From Paraglaciecola marina (GTDB lineage: Bacteria; Pseudomonadota; Gammaproteobacteria; Enterobacterales; Alteromonadaceae), in assembly GCF_004360155.1 (NCBI RefSeq), contig NZ_SAIS01000034.1, positions 1-42,881 on the forward strand: 42,881 nt of DNA, read 5' to 3'. A program made the translations under genes and the position numbers. Of the stretch, positions 35,626 through 42,881 are shown piece by piece (position 1 is the first letter of the stretch; each line of letters opens with the position of its first letter). The notes under the pieces are model-generated. The model did no database searches. It had not been told where the DNA came from and saw only the letters and a list, made by a program, of their open reading frames with translations.

Positions 35626-36669
35626 ATGTATGAGAGTTATTACGGGCTAAAGTCCAAACCGTTTCAATTGACACCTGACCCAAGTTTCTTTTTTGGGAGT
35701 AAGTGGCATAAGCGCGCCATGTCATACCTTCAATATGGTCTATCTCAAGCCGAGGGGTTTATAGTCATTACTGGTGATATAGGGACAGGTAAAACGACTA
35801 TTGCCAACAGTTTGTTAGACGATATGCAAGAAGATATCGTGGCTGCACAAATTGTATCTCCAAAACTGTCCCCCGACGAATTAGTAAAAATGGTAGCCAG
35901 TAAATTTAGTGTGCCAGTTAAGGGCAGTACTAAAACAGATATATTAAATGATCTCGAATTATTTTTGATGGATCTCCACAAACAGGGGAAACGAGCTTTA
36001 TTGCTAGTAGATGAGGCGCAAAACTTACCATTAGAGACCATTGAAGAGCTACGAATGCTGTCTAATTTTCAAGCGGCAGGTAAACCTTTGTTACAAAGCT
36101 TTTTACTAGGGCAAGAAGAGTTACAGCCCATTTTACGGGCGCCCAACATGGAGCAGTTTAGGCAGCGCATTGTTGCATCCTGTCATTTAGCGCCATTAAC
36201 GGATACAGAATGCCAAGCCTATATTGAGTATCGCATGCAGCATGCTGGCTGGTCTGGAGCGACTTTGTTTTCAGCAGAGGCATACGATCGAATTTATCAG
36301 TTTACCCATGGTGTACCTCGTAAAATTAATACCCTTATGGACAGAATACTTTTGTATGGTTTTCTTGAAGAGTTAGAAACCCTAGATGAAAATGCTGTTG
36401 AAAATGTAATAAAAGAAGTGTCAGTAGAAATGTTTCAGCCAGAAAACCAAGACGCAGCCCCACCAAAAATAAAAAGTGCTTCGGGAATTCTTGATGCAAC
36501 CACAGAAGACGGACAAATTAAGGACGTTGATTATTATAAAACTATGTTAACTGAGTTAGTTGACGCATTAGATAACGCCCTGAGTCAAAAGATAAAGCTT
36601 ACTCGATATATAGACCGTTTATTACAAAAAAAGTACAAGACCTACGTCAGAATGAAGTCTGATGATTAG
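35626..36669 (+). CDS. XrtA-associated (ExeA-like) AAA ATPase
   Basis: The 347 residues open with YYGLKSKPFQLTPDPSFFFGS. Walker A GDIGTGKTT is at residues 50-58, Walker B LLLVDE at 125-130, and the ELRMLSNF and GVPRKINTLMDR segments follow. The C terminus is a charged helical extension. This close pattern, including the first 45 residues, is that of the ATPase of exosortase/PEP-CTERM polysaccharide clusters (TIGR03015 type) and of ExeA/MshM. No exosortase, PEP-CTERM protein or glycosyltransferase is in the window, so it is an orphan. A 56-residue membrane protein follows. Confidence 0.85.
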   Translation: MYESYYGLKSKPFQLTPDPSFFFGSKWHKRAMSYLQYGLSQAEGFIVITGDIGTGKTTIANSLLDDMQEDIVAAQIVSPKLSPDELVKMVASKFSVPVKGSTKTDILNDLELFLMDLHKQGKRALLLVDEAQNLPLETIEELRMLSNFQAAGKPLLQSFLLGQEELQPILRAPNMEQFRQRIVASCHLAPLTDTECQAYIEYRMQHAGWSGATLFSAEAYDRIYQFTHGVPRKINTLMDRILLYGFLEELETLDENAVENVIKEVSVEMFQPENQDAAPPKIKSASGILDATTEDGQIKDVDYYKTMLTELVDALDNALSQKIKLTRYIDRLLQKKYKTYVRMKSDD

Positions 36670-36848
36670 TTTTAGAGGCTCCAGCTCATTAATTTAAATT
36701 AGGACACAAAATAATTAAGTTTTTATGACAAAAGTCGATGAATAAGTTTTATGAATGGGATAATATCTTATACGCAGGTATTTTCTATTCTGCTTAGGCT
36801 CAAAAAACTTTGATATTTGTGTCTTTACTTTAAGTTTGGGAGTGTTCT

Positions 36849-37019
36849 ATGAAAAACTTAATTGGGGATAGACGAAGGTCGTCTGAAGGAGATCCCAGTA
36901 ATTTTGTTATCAAGGAACGACGGAAAGCTTATTACCATGGCAAGTATCATAGAAGAGAGTTAGTTCTTTTAGTTTGCATAACATGTGTGTTGATATTTCT
37001 GCTGCAACATAATGGATAA
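36849..37019 (+). CDS. Small membrane protein, 56 residues, unknown function
   Basis: An ATG with a strong GGGAG site six bases upstream opens a 56-codon frame ending TAA. The first 37 residues are very basic, including GDRRRSS, KERRKAYYHGKYHRRE. A single helix (about residues 38-52, LVLLVCITCVLIFLL) follows, and the tail is QHNG. It is probably an inner-membrane protein with a cytosolic basic N terminus. It follows the AAA ATPase by 179 bases and ends just before a strong bidirectional terminator. I do not recognise the family. Confidence 0.7.
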   Translation: MKNLIGDRRRSSEGDPSNFVIKERRKAYYHGKYHRRELVLLVCITCVLIFLLQHNG

Positions 37020-37044
37020 TGTTCATTGTGTATAGAAATGAATT

Positions 37045-37083
37045 AAAAAAGCCGATTACTAAAATTTAGTAATCGGCTTTTTT
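37045..37083. terminator. Bidirectional terminator between the small protein and the LysR gene
   Basis: A perfect 13-bp stem GCCGATTACTAAA/TTTAGTAATCGGC (37051-37063/37065-37077), with only one unpaired base if fully closed, is flanked by six A and six T. It can end both the plus-strand small gene and the minus-strand LysR gene. Confidence 0.92.
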
Positions 37084-37108
37084 AGTTTTAGTAGACTAAT
37101 TGTGGCCT

Positions 37109-37957
37109 TTAGCGGGTCAACTTAGATTGAATAAACTCGGCAAGTTTAGCGCTGGCTTGTGGGTGCGCAGAATTACCACTAAATAAACAAATTTTGATCT
37201 TACCTAACTCAGGTAAGCTTTTATGTTTAATTATATCTAACTGCTCAGGAACACTGCTTTTAGCTAGAGCGGTAATACCAAGGCCCTGTTTTATTGCGGC
37301 AGTGATCCCAGTTAAGTCTGCATTGGTGTAGCTTATTTTCCATTTTTGAGTTTGTTGTTTTAGTTTACTGATTACTCTACTTCTGTATACACACCCGTTT
37401 GGAGCAAGTACTAAGGATAATGCTTGAGTTTGTAATCCTAATGCTTTGTCACCTACCCATACTAAATCATCGTGTAATAGTATTTGACCATCAAAGGATT
37501 CGTTTGGATCCACTAATGCCATAATTAAATCAAACGACTCAGAGGTATCTTTGGCTAACAAAGATTTGCTCAACGCTGACGTGACCTCAAGGGATACATC
37601 AGGGTAGAGTTTGCCAAATTCACCAATAATATTAGGTAATAAAGTTGTTGCAAACTCACTGGGTATACCCAAACGTAAACGCCCTTTTAAACCAGTAGGC
37701 TGAAACTGTTTAAATATATTATCGTTTAGAGCAAGCATGGTTCGTGCTTGTTGATATAAAGCAAGGCCATCTTGATTAACAACCTGCCGTTGACCTTGTT
37801 TATGAAAAAGGCGTTTTGTGAGTTGTTGCTCTAGGCGCTTAATTTGTAAGCTGATAGCGGGTTGAGAACGCCCTAGCATTTCACCCGCTTTAGCGTAACC
37901 ACCTAAATCTACTACTGTGACAAAAGTGCGTAAATTATCGAGTGATAGTTGTCTCAA
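37109..37957 (-). CDS. LysR family transcriptional regulator
   Basis: The 282 residues have an N-terminal winged helix-turn-helix (about 5-64, with GYAKAGEMLGRSQPAISLQIKRLEQQL) and a periplasmic-binding-type effector domain from about residue 92 (LRLGIPSEFATTLLP). The start is a TTG with AAGG seven bases upstream. It diverges from gcvTHP and is the natural candidate to regulate that operon, but it does not resemble E. coli GcvA in sequence as far as I can judge. Effector and target are unknown. Confidence 0.93.
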   Translation of the reverse strand: MRQLSLDNLRTFVTVVDLGGYAKAGEMLGRSQPAISLQIKRLEQQLTKRLFHKQGQRQVVNQDGLALYQQARTMLALNDNIFKQFQPTGLKGRLRLGIPSEFATTLLPNIIGEFGKLYPDVSLEVTSALSKSLLAKDTSESFDLIMALVDPNESFDGQILLHDDLVWVGDKALGLQTQALSLVLAPNGCVYRSRVISKLKQQTQKWKISYTNADLTGITAAIKQGLGITALAKSSVPEQLDIIKHKSLPELGKIKICLFSGNSAHPQASAKLAEFIQSKLTR

Positions 37958-38000
37958 AGTTAGGCCTTGATAAATAAGAGTTTTAAATGCTTATTTAATA

Positions 38001-38023
38001 ATACATTAAAAATATAAATGTAT
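38001..38023. promoter_or_regulatory. Candidate LysR operator between the regulator and gcvT
   Basis: ATACATT (38001-38007) and AATGTAT (38017-38023) form a 7-bp inverted repeat with a 9-base centre in the 146-base divergent gap. Its size and AT-rich arms fit a LysR-type site. It lies 44 bases from the regulator start and 81 bases from the gcvT start. Confidence 0.45.
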
Positions 38024-38103
38024 AGATTAAAACTTTCAATTTGTTGTGAATAATCTCAGTGCATATACTCAGCTCAATCTATTTTCAATGGACATTAAAT
38101 CAC

Positions 38104-39183
38104 ATGCCAAATAAAACAGCTTTACATGCTCTGCACTTAGCGTCTGGTGCTAAAATGGTGGATTTTCATGGTTGGGAAATGCCAATTAATTATGGCTCTC
38201 AAATTGAAGAGCATCACGCTGTAAGACAAGGCGCAGGCATGTTTGATGTGTCTCACATGACAATCGTTGATATTACTGGTAACCAAGCTCAAGCTTACTT
38301 ACGTTTTTTGTTGGCTAACGATGTGGCCAAGCTACAAGACAAAGGAAAAGCATTATACAGCGGTATGTTGAATGAAACTGGCGGTGTGGTAGATGATTTA
38401 ATTGTTTATTATTTTGACGTGACTAATTATCGCCTAGTGGTTAACTCTGCTACCCGTGAAAAAGACATGAACTGGTTGAATTCTCAAGCATCTGATTTTG
38501 ACGTCACTATTACCGAGCGCCCAGAGTTTGCAATGATTGCGGTTCAAGGCCCAGATGCTAAAGCTAAAGCAGCGAAGCTTTTTTCAGCCGCTCAAGTCGA
38601 GTCAGTTGCAGATATGAAGCCATTTTACGGTGTGCAAGCTGAAGACTTATTTATTGCCACCACCGGATACACAGGCGAGGCAGGCTACGAAATCATGGTG
38701 CCTGTTGATGATGCCGCAGACTTTTGGCAAAAGCTGTTAGACGCAGGCGTGGTACCTTGTGGGCTAGGAGCCAGAGATACTTTGCGATTAGAAGCGGGTA
38801 TGAATTTGTACGGTCAAGATATGGACGAAACCATATCACCTCTTGCCGCCAATATGGGCTGGACAATCACTTGGGAGCCAAGTGATAGAAACTTTGTTGG
38901 CCGTAGCGCACTTGAGCAGCAAAAAGCGCAAGGCACTGAAAAATTAGTAGGCTTAGTGATGACCGATAAAGGCGTATTACGAGCTGGCCAAAAAGTAAAA
39001 GTAGCAGGTGGCGAGGGGGTTATTACTTCGGGTAGCTTCTCACCAACATTAGGTCACAGCATTGCCATGGCCAGAGTTCCTGCGAGTGTCGAAGCTGACG
39101 CAGAAGTTGAAATCCGTAAAAAGTGGGTTACAGTGAAAGTGGTCAAACCCAGCTTTGTCAGAAATGGTAAAAGTGTCTTATAA
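38104..39183 (+). CDS. gcvT: Aminomethyltransferase, T-protein of the glycine cleavage system
   Basis: This cytosolic enzyme takes the aminomethyl group from the lipoyl arm of GcvH and gives methylene-tetrahydrofolate and ammonia. The 359 residues include [31 protein letters not shown], the [13 protein letters not shown] block and [18 protein letters not shown]. The ATG at 38104 ([11 protein letters not shown]) is chosen over an in-frame GTG at 38059 because it matches the family start. First of gcvT-gcvH-gcvP; no glycine riboswitch is visible upstream. Confidence 0.97.
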   Translation: MPNKTALHALHLASGAKMVDFHGWEMPINYGSQIEEHHAVRQGAGMFDVSHMTIVDITGNQAQAYLRFLLANDVAKLQDKGKALYSGMLNETGGVVDDLIVYYFDVTNYRLVVNSATREKDMNWLNSQASDFDVTITERPEFAMIAVQGPDAKAKAAKLFSAAQVESVADMKPFYGVQAEDLFIATTGYTGEAGYEIMVPVDDAADFWQKLLDAGVVPCGLGARDTLRLEAGMNLYGQDMDETISPLAANMGWTITWEPSDRNFVGRSALEQQKAQGTEKLVGLVMTDKGVLRAGQKVKVAGGEGVITSGSFSPTLGHSIAMARVPASVEADAEVEIRKKWVTVKVVKPSFVRNGKSVL

Positions 39184-39238
39184 CTGTCATTAATAACAAG
39201 CAAAATTACATCAAACTAAATAAAAACTAGGAACTAAG

Positions 39239-39625
39239 ATGAGCAATATCCCAACAGAATTACGTTACGCAAGTACCCATGAATGGGTTCGTCCAGACGG
39301 CGATGGTGTATTTACCGTAGGTATTAGTGACCACGCCCAATCATTACTGGGTGATATGGTGTTTGTTGAATTACCAGAAATCGGCTCTGAAGTTGGTTCG
39401 GGTGACGATGTCGCTGTCGCTGAGTCTGTAAAAGCTGCGTCTGATGTATATGCACCGATCAGCGGTGAAATAGTTGCTGTGAATGAAGAGCTAGAAGATT
39501 CTCCTGAACTTGTAAACTCAGATGCTTACGGTGATGGTTGGCTGTTTAAAATCAAAGCTGAAGACCCAGAAGAAGTGAATGCCTTGTTAGACGCTGAAGC
39601 ATACGAAGGCAACATCGAAGAATAG
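39239..39625 (+). CDS. gcvH: Glycine cleavage system H protein (lipoyl carrier)
   Basis: The 128-residue lipoyl-domain protein shuttles the aminomethyl intermediate between the P, T and L proteins. The lipoylated lysine is K65 in [18 protein letters not shown]. Typical flanking motifs are the [10 protein letters not shown] start and the GDGWLFKI end. The ATG has AGGA upstream. It follows gcvT by 55 bases. Confidence 0.98.
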   Translation: MSNIPTELRYASTHEWVRPDGDGVFTVGISDHAQSLLGDMVFVELPEIGSEVGSGDDVAVAESVKAASDVYAPISGEIVAVNEELEDSPELVNSDAYGDGWLFKIKAEDPEEVNALLDAEAYEGNIEE

Positions 39626-39712
39626 CAAGCCTAGGGCAAGTATTGCCCAATTGTTTGGTACTTCTTTTTAGCACCTAACGCTGCTGTTTTGTTTTACACA
39701 TTTTAGCCCTAA

Positions 39713-39736
39713 GGCCAAAGTGCATAAACTTTGGTC
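39713..39736 (+). promoter_or_regulatory. Hairpin in the gcvH-gcvP intergenic region
   Basis: A 9-bp stem (39713-39721/39728-39736, one G-T pair) with loop GCATAA lies 32 bases before the gcvP start. Another hairpin GGGCAA-GTA-TTGCCC (39634-39648) follows the gcvH stop. Neither has a T run, so they are more likely mRNA-stability or spacing elements than terminators. Confidence 0.35.
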
Positions 39737-39768
39737 TACTGCCTCTTATTAGGAATTATTAGTTAGCC

Positions 39769-42675
39769 ATGTCTGTCACTCACTCTCTATCTCAACTTGA
39801 ACAAACCCAAGATTTTGTCCGTCGTCACATAGGCCCAAGTGACACAGAAATGGCAGCTATGTTGTCTGACATCGGAGCCACATCACTAGATGACCTCATG
39901 CAGCAAACAGTACCTGAGGGGATCCGCTTAGCCGAATCTTTGAAAGTAGGCGAGGGTGAAACAGAAGCTAACGCATTAGCTTATTTAAAAAATGTCGCAA
40001 GCAAAAACAAAGTGATGCGCTCGTTTATTGGTATGGGTTACTACGACACCCTAACGCCTAACGTTATTCTGCGTAATGTTCTTGAAAACCCAGGCTGGTA
40101 CACAGCTTATACCCCTTATCAACCAGAGATTGCCCAAGGCAGATTAGAAGCCTTATTAAACTTTCAACAAGTGACTATTGATTTAACAGGCATGGAGCTC
40201 GCGTCTGCTTCATTACTAGATGAAGCCACCGCAGCTGCCGAAGCAATGGGCCTTGCCAAGCGTATGTCTAAAAACCGTAAAGCCAACAGTTTTTATGTGG
40301 CTGACGATGTACACCCACAAACCTTAGACGTAGTGCAAACCCGTGCCGATATGTTTGGCTTTAATATCATAGTAGGCCCAGCGGCTAAGGCCAGTGACAA
40401 CGATATATTTGGTGCCTTGTTGCAATACCCCGGCACATCTGGAGCAATTAACGATATTTCAGAGATTATCGCTGCAGTTCAAAGCAACAAAGGTATTGTT
40501 GCCGTTGCCGCTGATTTACTAAGCTTAACCTTGCTGACTCCTCCGGGTGAATTAGGGGCTGATGTTGTATTAGGTAGCGCCCAGCGTTTTGGTGTACCTA
40601 TGGGATATGGCGGGCCACATGCTGCATTTTTTGCTACCCGCGATAGCTACAAGCGCTCATTGCCCGGGCGTATTATTGGTGTATCTAAAGACACTCGAGG
40701 TCGCCCAGCGCTGCGCATGGCATTGCAAACCCGTGAGCAACATATTCGCCGCGAAAAAGCCAACTCAAACATATGTACCGCCCAAGTATTATTAGCCAAT
40801 ATGGCATCGTTTTATGCCGTGTATCATGGCCCAGTAGGCCTTAAAACTATTGCATCTCGGGTTCATAGATTTGCCGATATCCTAGCTGCGGGGCTGCAAA
40901 AGTCAGGCTTTGAACTGGTTAACAATACTTGGTTTGATACACTTTCAGTGAAAGTGAGTGCTAACAAAGATAAAATTTTGGCGGCAGCCTTAGCGAGTAA
41001 CTTAAACCTACGTAGCGACCTTGACGGAGCGTTAGGCATTAGCATTGACGAAACCACTAGTCGCGAAGACCTACAAGCCGTATACCAAGCCTTTGTAGGA
41101 GCAAATGTAGAGCTAGATATAGATGCCTTTGATAAAGACATAGTTGCCAATGGCAGCCAATCTATTCCTGCTAATTTGCTAAGAACATCTGACTTTATGA
41201 CGCACCCGGTATTTAACAGCTACCACAGCGAAACAGAAATGCTGCGTTATATCAAATCATTGGAAGACAAAGACCTAGCTCTAAACCACTCCATGATTTC
41301 ACTTGGCTCTTGCACCATGAAGCTAAACGCCACAGCAGAAATGCTACCGGTAACTTGGCCAGAGTTTGGGCAACTACACCCGTTTGCACCAATCGAGCAA
41401 GCTCAAGGCTACAAACAAATGATGGACGAGCTAAGCGAGTGGTTAATTGACATTACCGGTTACGATGCCTTATCAATGCAACCAAACTCAGGGGCACAAG
41501 GTGAATACGCAGGCCTCATCACCATTCAAAAATATCACGAAAGCCGCGGTGAAGGGCATCGTAATATTTGTTTAATCCCAAGCTCTGCCCATGGTACCAA
41601 CCCAGCATCTGCCCAAATGGTGAGTATGAAGGTAGTAGTGGTTGCCTGTGATAAAGACGGTAACGTTGATTTAGCTGATTTACGCACTAAAGCCGCAGAA
41701 GTGGCAGATAACCTGTCTTGCGCCATGATCACTTATCCGTCTACCCACGGTGTATACGAAGAAACCATCAAAGAAATGTGCGACATAGTGCACGAGTTTG
41801 GCGGCCAGGTGTATATGGATGGCGCAAACATGAACGCTCAAGTTGGGGTAACATCACCAGGCTTTATTGGTTCAGACGTGTCGCACCTTAACCTTCACAA
41901 AACCTTTTGTATTCCCCACGGTGGCGGTGGCCCAGGTATGGGACCAATAGGTGTAAAAGCCCATCTAGCGCCATTTTTACCAAACCATAAAGTGATAGGG
42001 GTCGAAAACGCAGGTGATGGCCAAGTACGTGAGCATGGAGCGGTATCGGCTGCGCCATGGGGTAGTGCGTCAATACTGCCAATTAGCTATATGTACATCA
42101 AAATGATGGGCAGCGCAGGCCTTAAAAAAGCCACCGAAGTTGCCATGCTAAATGCCAACTACGTAGCAGACAAACTATCAGCTCATTACCCTGTGTTATA
42201 CCGCGGCCGCAATAACCGCGTGGCGCACGAATGTATTATTGACCTGCGCCCACTTAAAGAAAGCTCTGGGGTAACCGAGATGGACGTAGCCAAGCGCCTC
42301 AACGACTACGGATTCCACGCGCCTACTATGAGCTTCCCTGTGGCAGGCACCTTAATGATTGAGCCTACTGAATCTGAAGCCAAAGCAGAGTTGGACAGGT
42401 TTATCGAAGCCATGGTGAATATTCGTTATGAAATCGCTAAAGTAGAAACAGGCGAATGGGACGTAATCGACAACCCATTACACAATGCCCCCCATACTTT
42501 AGATGATATTTGTGATAGCGAATGGACCCGCAGCTACGACAGGCAGTTAGCAGCCTATCCAGTAGAAGCGGTAAAACGTAATAAATTCTGGCCAAGTGTG
42601 AATCGTATTGATGATGTATACGGGGATAGAAATTTATTTTGTGAATGCCCAAGTATTGAGAGTTATCAAGATTAG
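39769..42675 (+). CDS. gcvP: Glycine dehydrogenase (decarboxylating), P-protein
   Basis: This PLP enzyme decarboxylates glycine and loads the aminomethyl group onto GcvH. At 968 residues it is the single-chain form with two homologous halves. The PLP lysine lies in [19 protein letters not shown]. The family start [20 protein letters not shown] is present, and the glycine-rich loop [10 protein letters not shown] follows further on. It is last of gcvTHP, before a terminator. By eye, its codons end in C or G more often than its neighbours' (13 of 20 in a sample at 42241-42300), which fits high expression. Confidence 0.98.
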   Translation: MSVTHSLSQLEQTQDFVRRHIGPSDTEMAAMLSDIGATSLDDLMQQTVPEGIRLAESLKVGEGETEANALAYLKNVASKNKVMRSFIGMGYYDTLTPNVILRNVLENPGWYTAYTPYQPEIAQGRLEALLNFQQVTIDLTGMELASASLLDEATAAAEAMGLAKRMSKNRKANSFYVADDVHPQTLDVVQTRADMFGFNIIVGPAAKASDNDIFGALLQYPGTSGAINDISEIIAAVQSNKGIVAVAADLLSLTLLTPPGELGADVVLGSAQRFGVPMGYGGPHAAFFATRDSYKRSLPGRIIGVSKDTRGRPALRMALQTREQHIRREKANSNICTAQVLLANMASFYAVYHGPVGLKTIASRVHRFADILAAGLQKSGFELVNNTWFDTLSVKVSANKDKILAAALASNLNLRSDLDGALGISIDETTSREDLQAVYQAFVGANVELDIDAFDKDIVANGSQSIPANLLRTSDFMTHPVFNSYHSETEMLRYIKSLEDKDLALNHSMISLGSCTMKLNATAEMLPVTWPEFGQLHPFAPIEQAQGYKQMMDELSEWLIDITGYDALSMQPNSGAQGEYAGLITIQKYHESRGEGHRNICLIPSSAHGTNPASAQMVSMKVVVVACDKDGNVDLADLRTKAAEVADNLSCAMITYPSTHGVYEETIKEMCDIVHEFGGQVYMDGANMNAQVGVTSPGFIGSDVSHLNLHKTFCIPHGGGGPGMGPIGVKAHLAPFLPNHKVIGVENAGDGQVREHGAVSAAPWGSASILPISYMYIKMMGSAGLKKATEVAMLNANYVADKLSAHYPVLYRGRNNRVAHECIIDLRPLKESSGVTEMDVAKRLNDYGFHAPTMSFPVAGTLMIEPTESEAKAELDRFIEAMVNIRYEIAKVETGEWDVIDNPLHNAPHTLDDICDSEWTRSYDRQLAAYPVEAVKRNKFWPSVNRIDDVYGDRNLFCECPSIESYQD

Positions 42676-42696
42676 GGATGTTTAAAAAATTGATTG

Positions 42697-42723
42697 AGGC
42701 GAGCAGGTAGCTCGCCTTTTTTT
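42697..42723 (+). terminator. Intrinsic terminator of gcvTHP
   Basis: AGGCGAGC/GCTCGCCT (42697-42704/42710-42717) with loop AGGTA is followed by a run of seven T. It lies 21 bases after the gcvP stop. Confidence 0.92.
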
Positions 42724-42873
42724 ATGGCTGCGCCATAGGGCATGCGCTACGCACACAGAGCATGCACTTCGTGCACTGGTTATGTGCTGCGCGCATTGAG
42801 ACTATTCACTTCGCTCATTAAGCATGCGCTACGCACACAAGGCATTCACTTCGTTCACCGCAATCCATTGCGG
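42723..42873. repeat. Tandem array of about 20-bp hairpin-prone units
   Basis: Seven copies of CTNCG recur at 42728, 42747, 42767, 42787, 42809, 42829 and 42849, with spacings 19, 20, 20, 22, 20 and 20. The unit reads roughly CAT-GCRCTNCGYKCAC. Units at 42723-42737, 42743-42753, 42763-42775, 42782-42796 and 42825-42835 each form a short stem with a 3-base loop, with changes on both arms that preserve pairing. The last is followed by a 7-bp dyad at 42858-42873. It is non-coding and may continue beyond the window. Confidence 0.7.
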
Positions 42874-42881
42874 GTTTCAAA

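Noticed and set aside
38046-38062. TGTGAATAATCTCAGT upstream of gcvT considered as a CRP site
   Set aside because: Only the left half fits; the right half matches 3 of 5 bases, which is expected by chance in this AT-rich gap.
42723-42873. The tandem units considered as a CRISPR array
   Set aside because: Period is about 20 bases with no unique spacers, the repeats vary, and no cas genes are present.

Overview
The window looks like a chromosomal segment of a marine gammaproteobacterium of the order Alteromonadales, close to Glaciecola, Paraglaciecola or Alteromonas. The DNA is AT-rich. The conserved gammaproteobacterial blocks yibN-grxC-secB-gpsA // gpmI-envC-yibQ and orn // rsgA-psd are intact. 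MaoP, GlnE, LpxL and GcvTHP proteins and a large TonB-dependent receptor fit this placement. The genus-level placement is an inference from protein style and gene order, not from a search.

Layout. Bases 1-649 hold no convincing gene: there is a chain of inverted repeats with a 135-base imperfect duplication, then a separate perfect dyad. Bases 650-2884 (minus strand) carry gpsA, secB, grxC and a rhodanese. Divergently, 3144-7609 carries gpmI, envC, a divergent polysaccharide deacetylase and a DUF808 membrane protein. A MerC-family membrane protein (7714-8118) lies behind a near-consensus Zur (zinc) operator. Bases 8152-13028 (minus) carry a CPA2 antiporter, an EamA transporter, psd and rsgA. 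orn and a tRNA-Gly(GCC) with its own promoter follow on the plus strand.

Bases 14250-23750 are the accessory part. They hold a TonB-dependent receptor with an unusual upstream element (competing hairpins and a sigma54-like GG-N10-GC match), a TPR-sulfotransferase, and a Lrp/AsnC regulator. Divergent from the regulator is a tightly overlapping operon: NCS1 permease, hydantoinase/oxoprolinase-like protein and DUF917 protein. A hotdog-fold DUF4442 protein follows. The operon reads as an uptake-and-degradation module for a hydantoin-like or thiohydantoin-like compound, and it is the best candidate here for an undescribed pathway.

Bases 23812-37019 return to core genes. They carry maoP (strong promoter), ilvI-ilvH, tdk, a GGDEF-EAL protein whose true start may be ATT, lpxL, a TcpQ-like protein, and a GIY-YIG protein translationally overlapping glnE. 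A hemolysin III family (TrhA) protein and an exosortase-type (XrtA-associated) AAA ATPase without an exosortase follow. Then comes a 56-residue membrane protein ending at a strong bidirectional terminator. The window closes with a LysR regulator divergent from the glycine cleavage operon gcvT-gcvH-gcvP, a terminator, and a seven-unit tandem array of about 20 bp per unit that runs almost to the edge.
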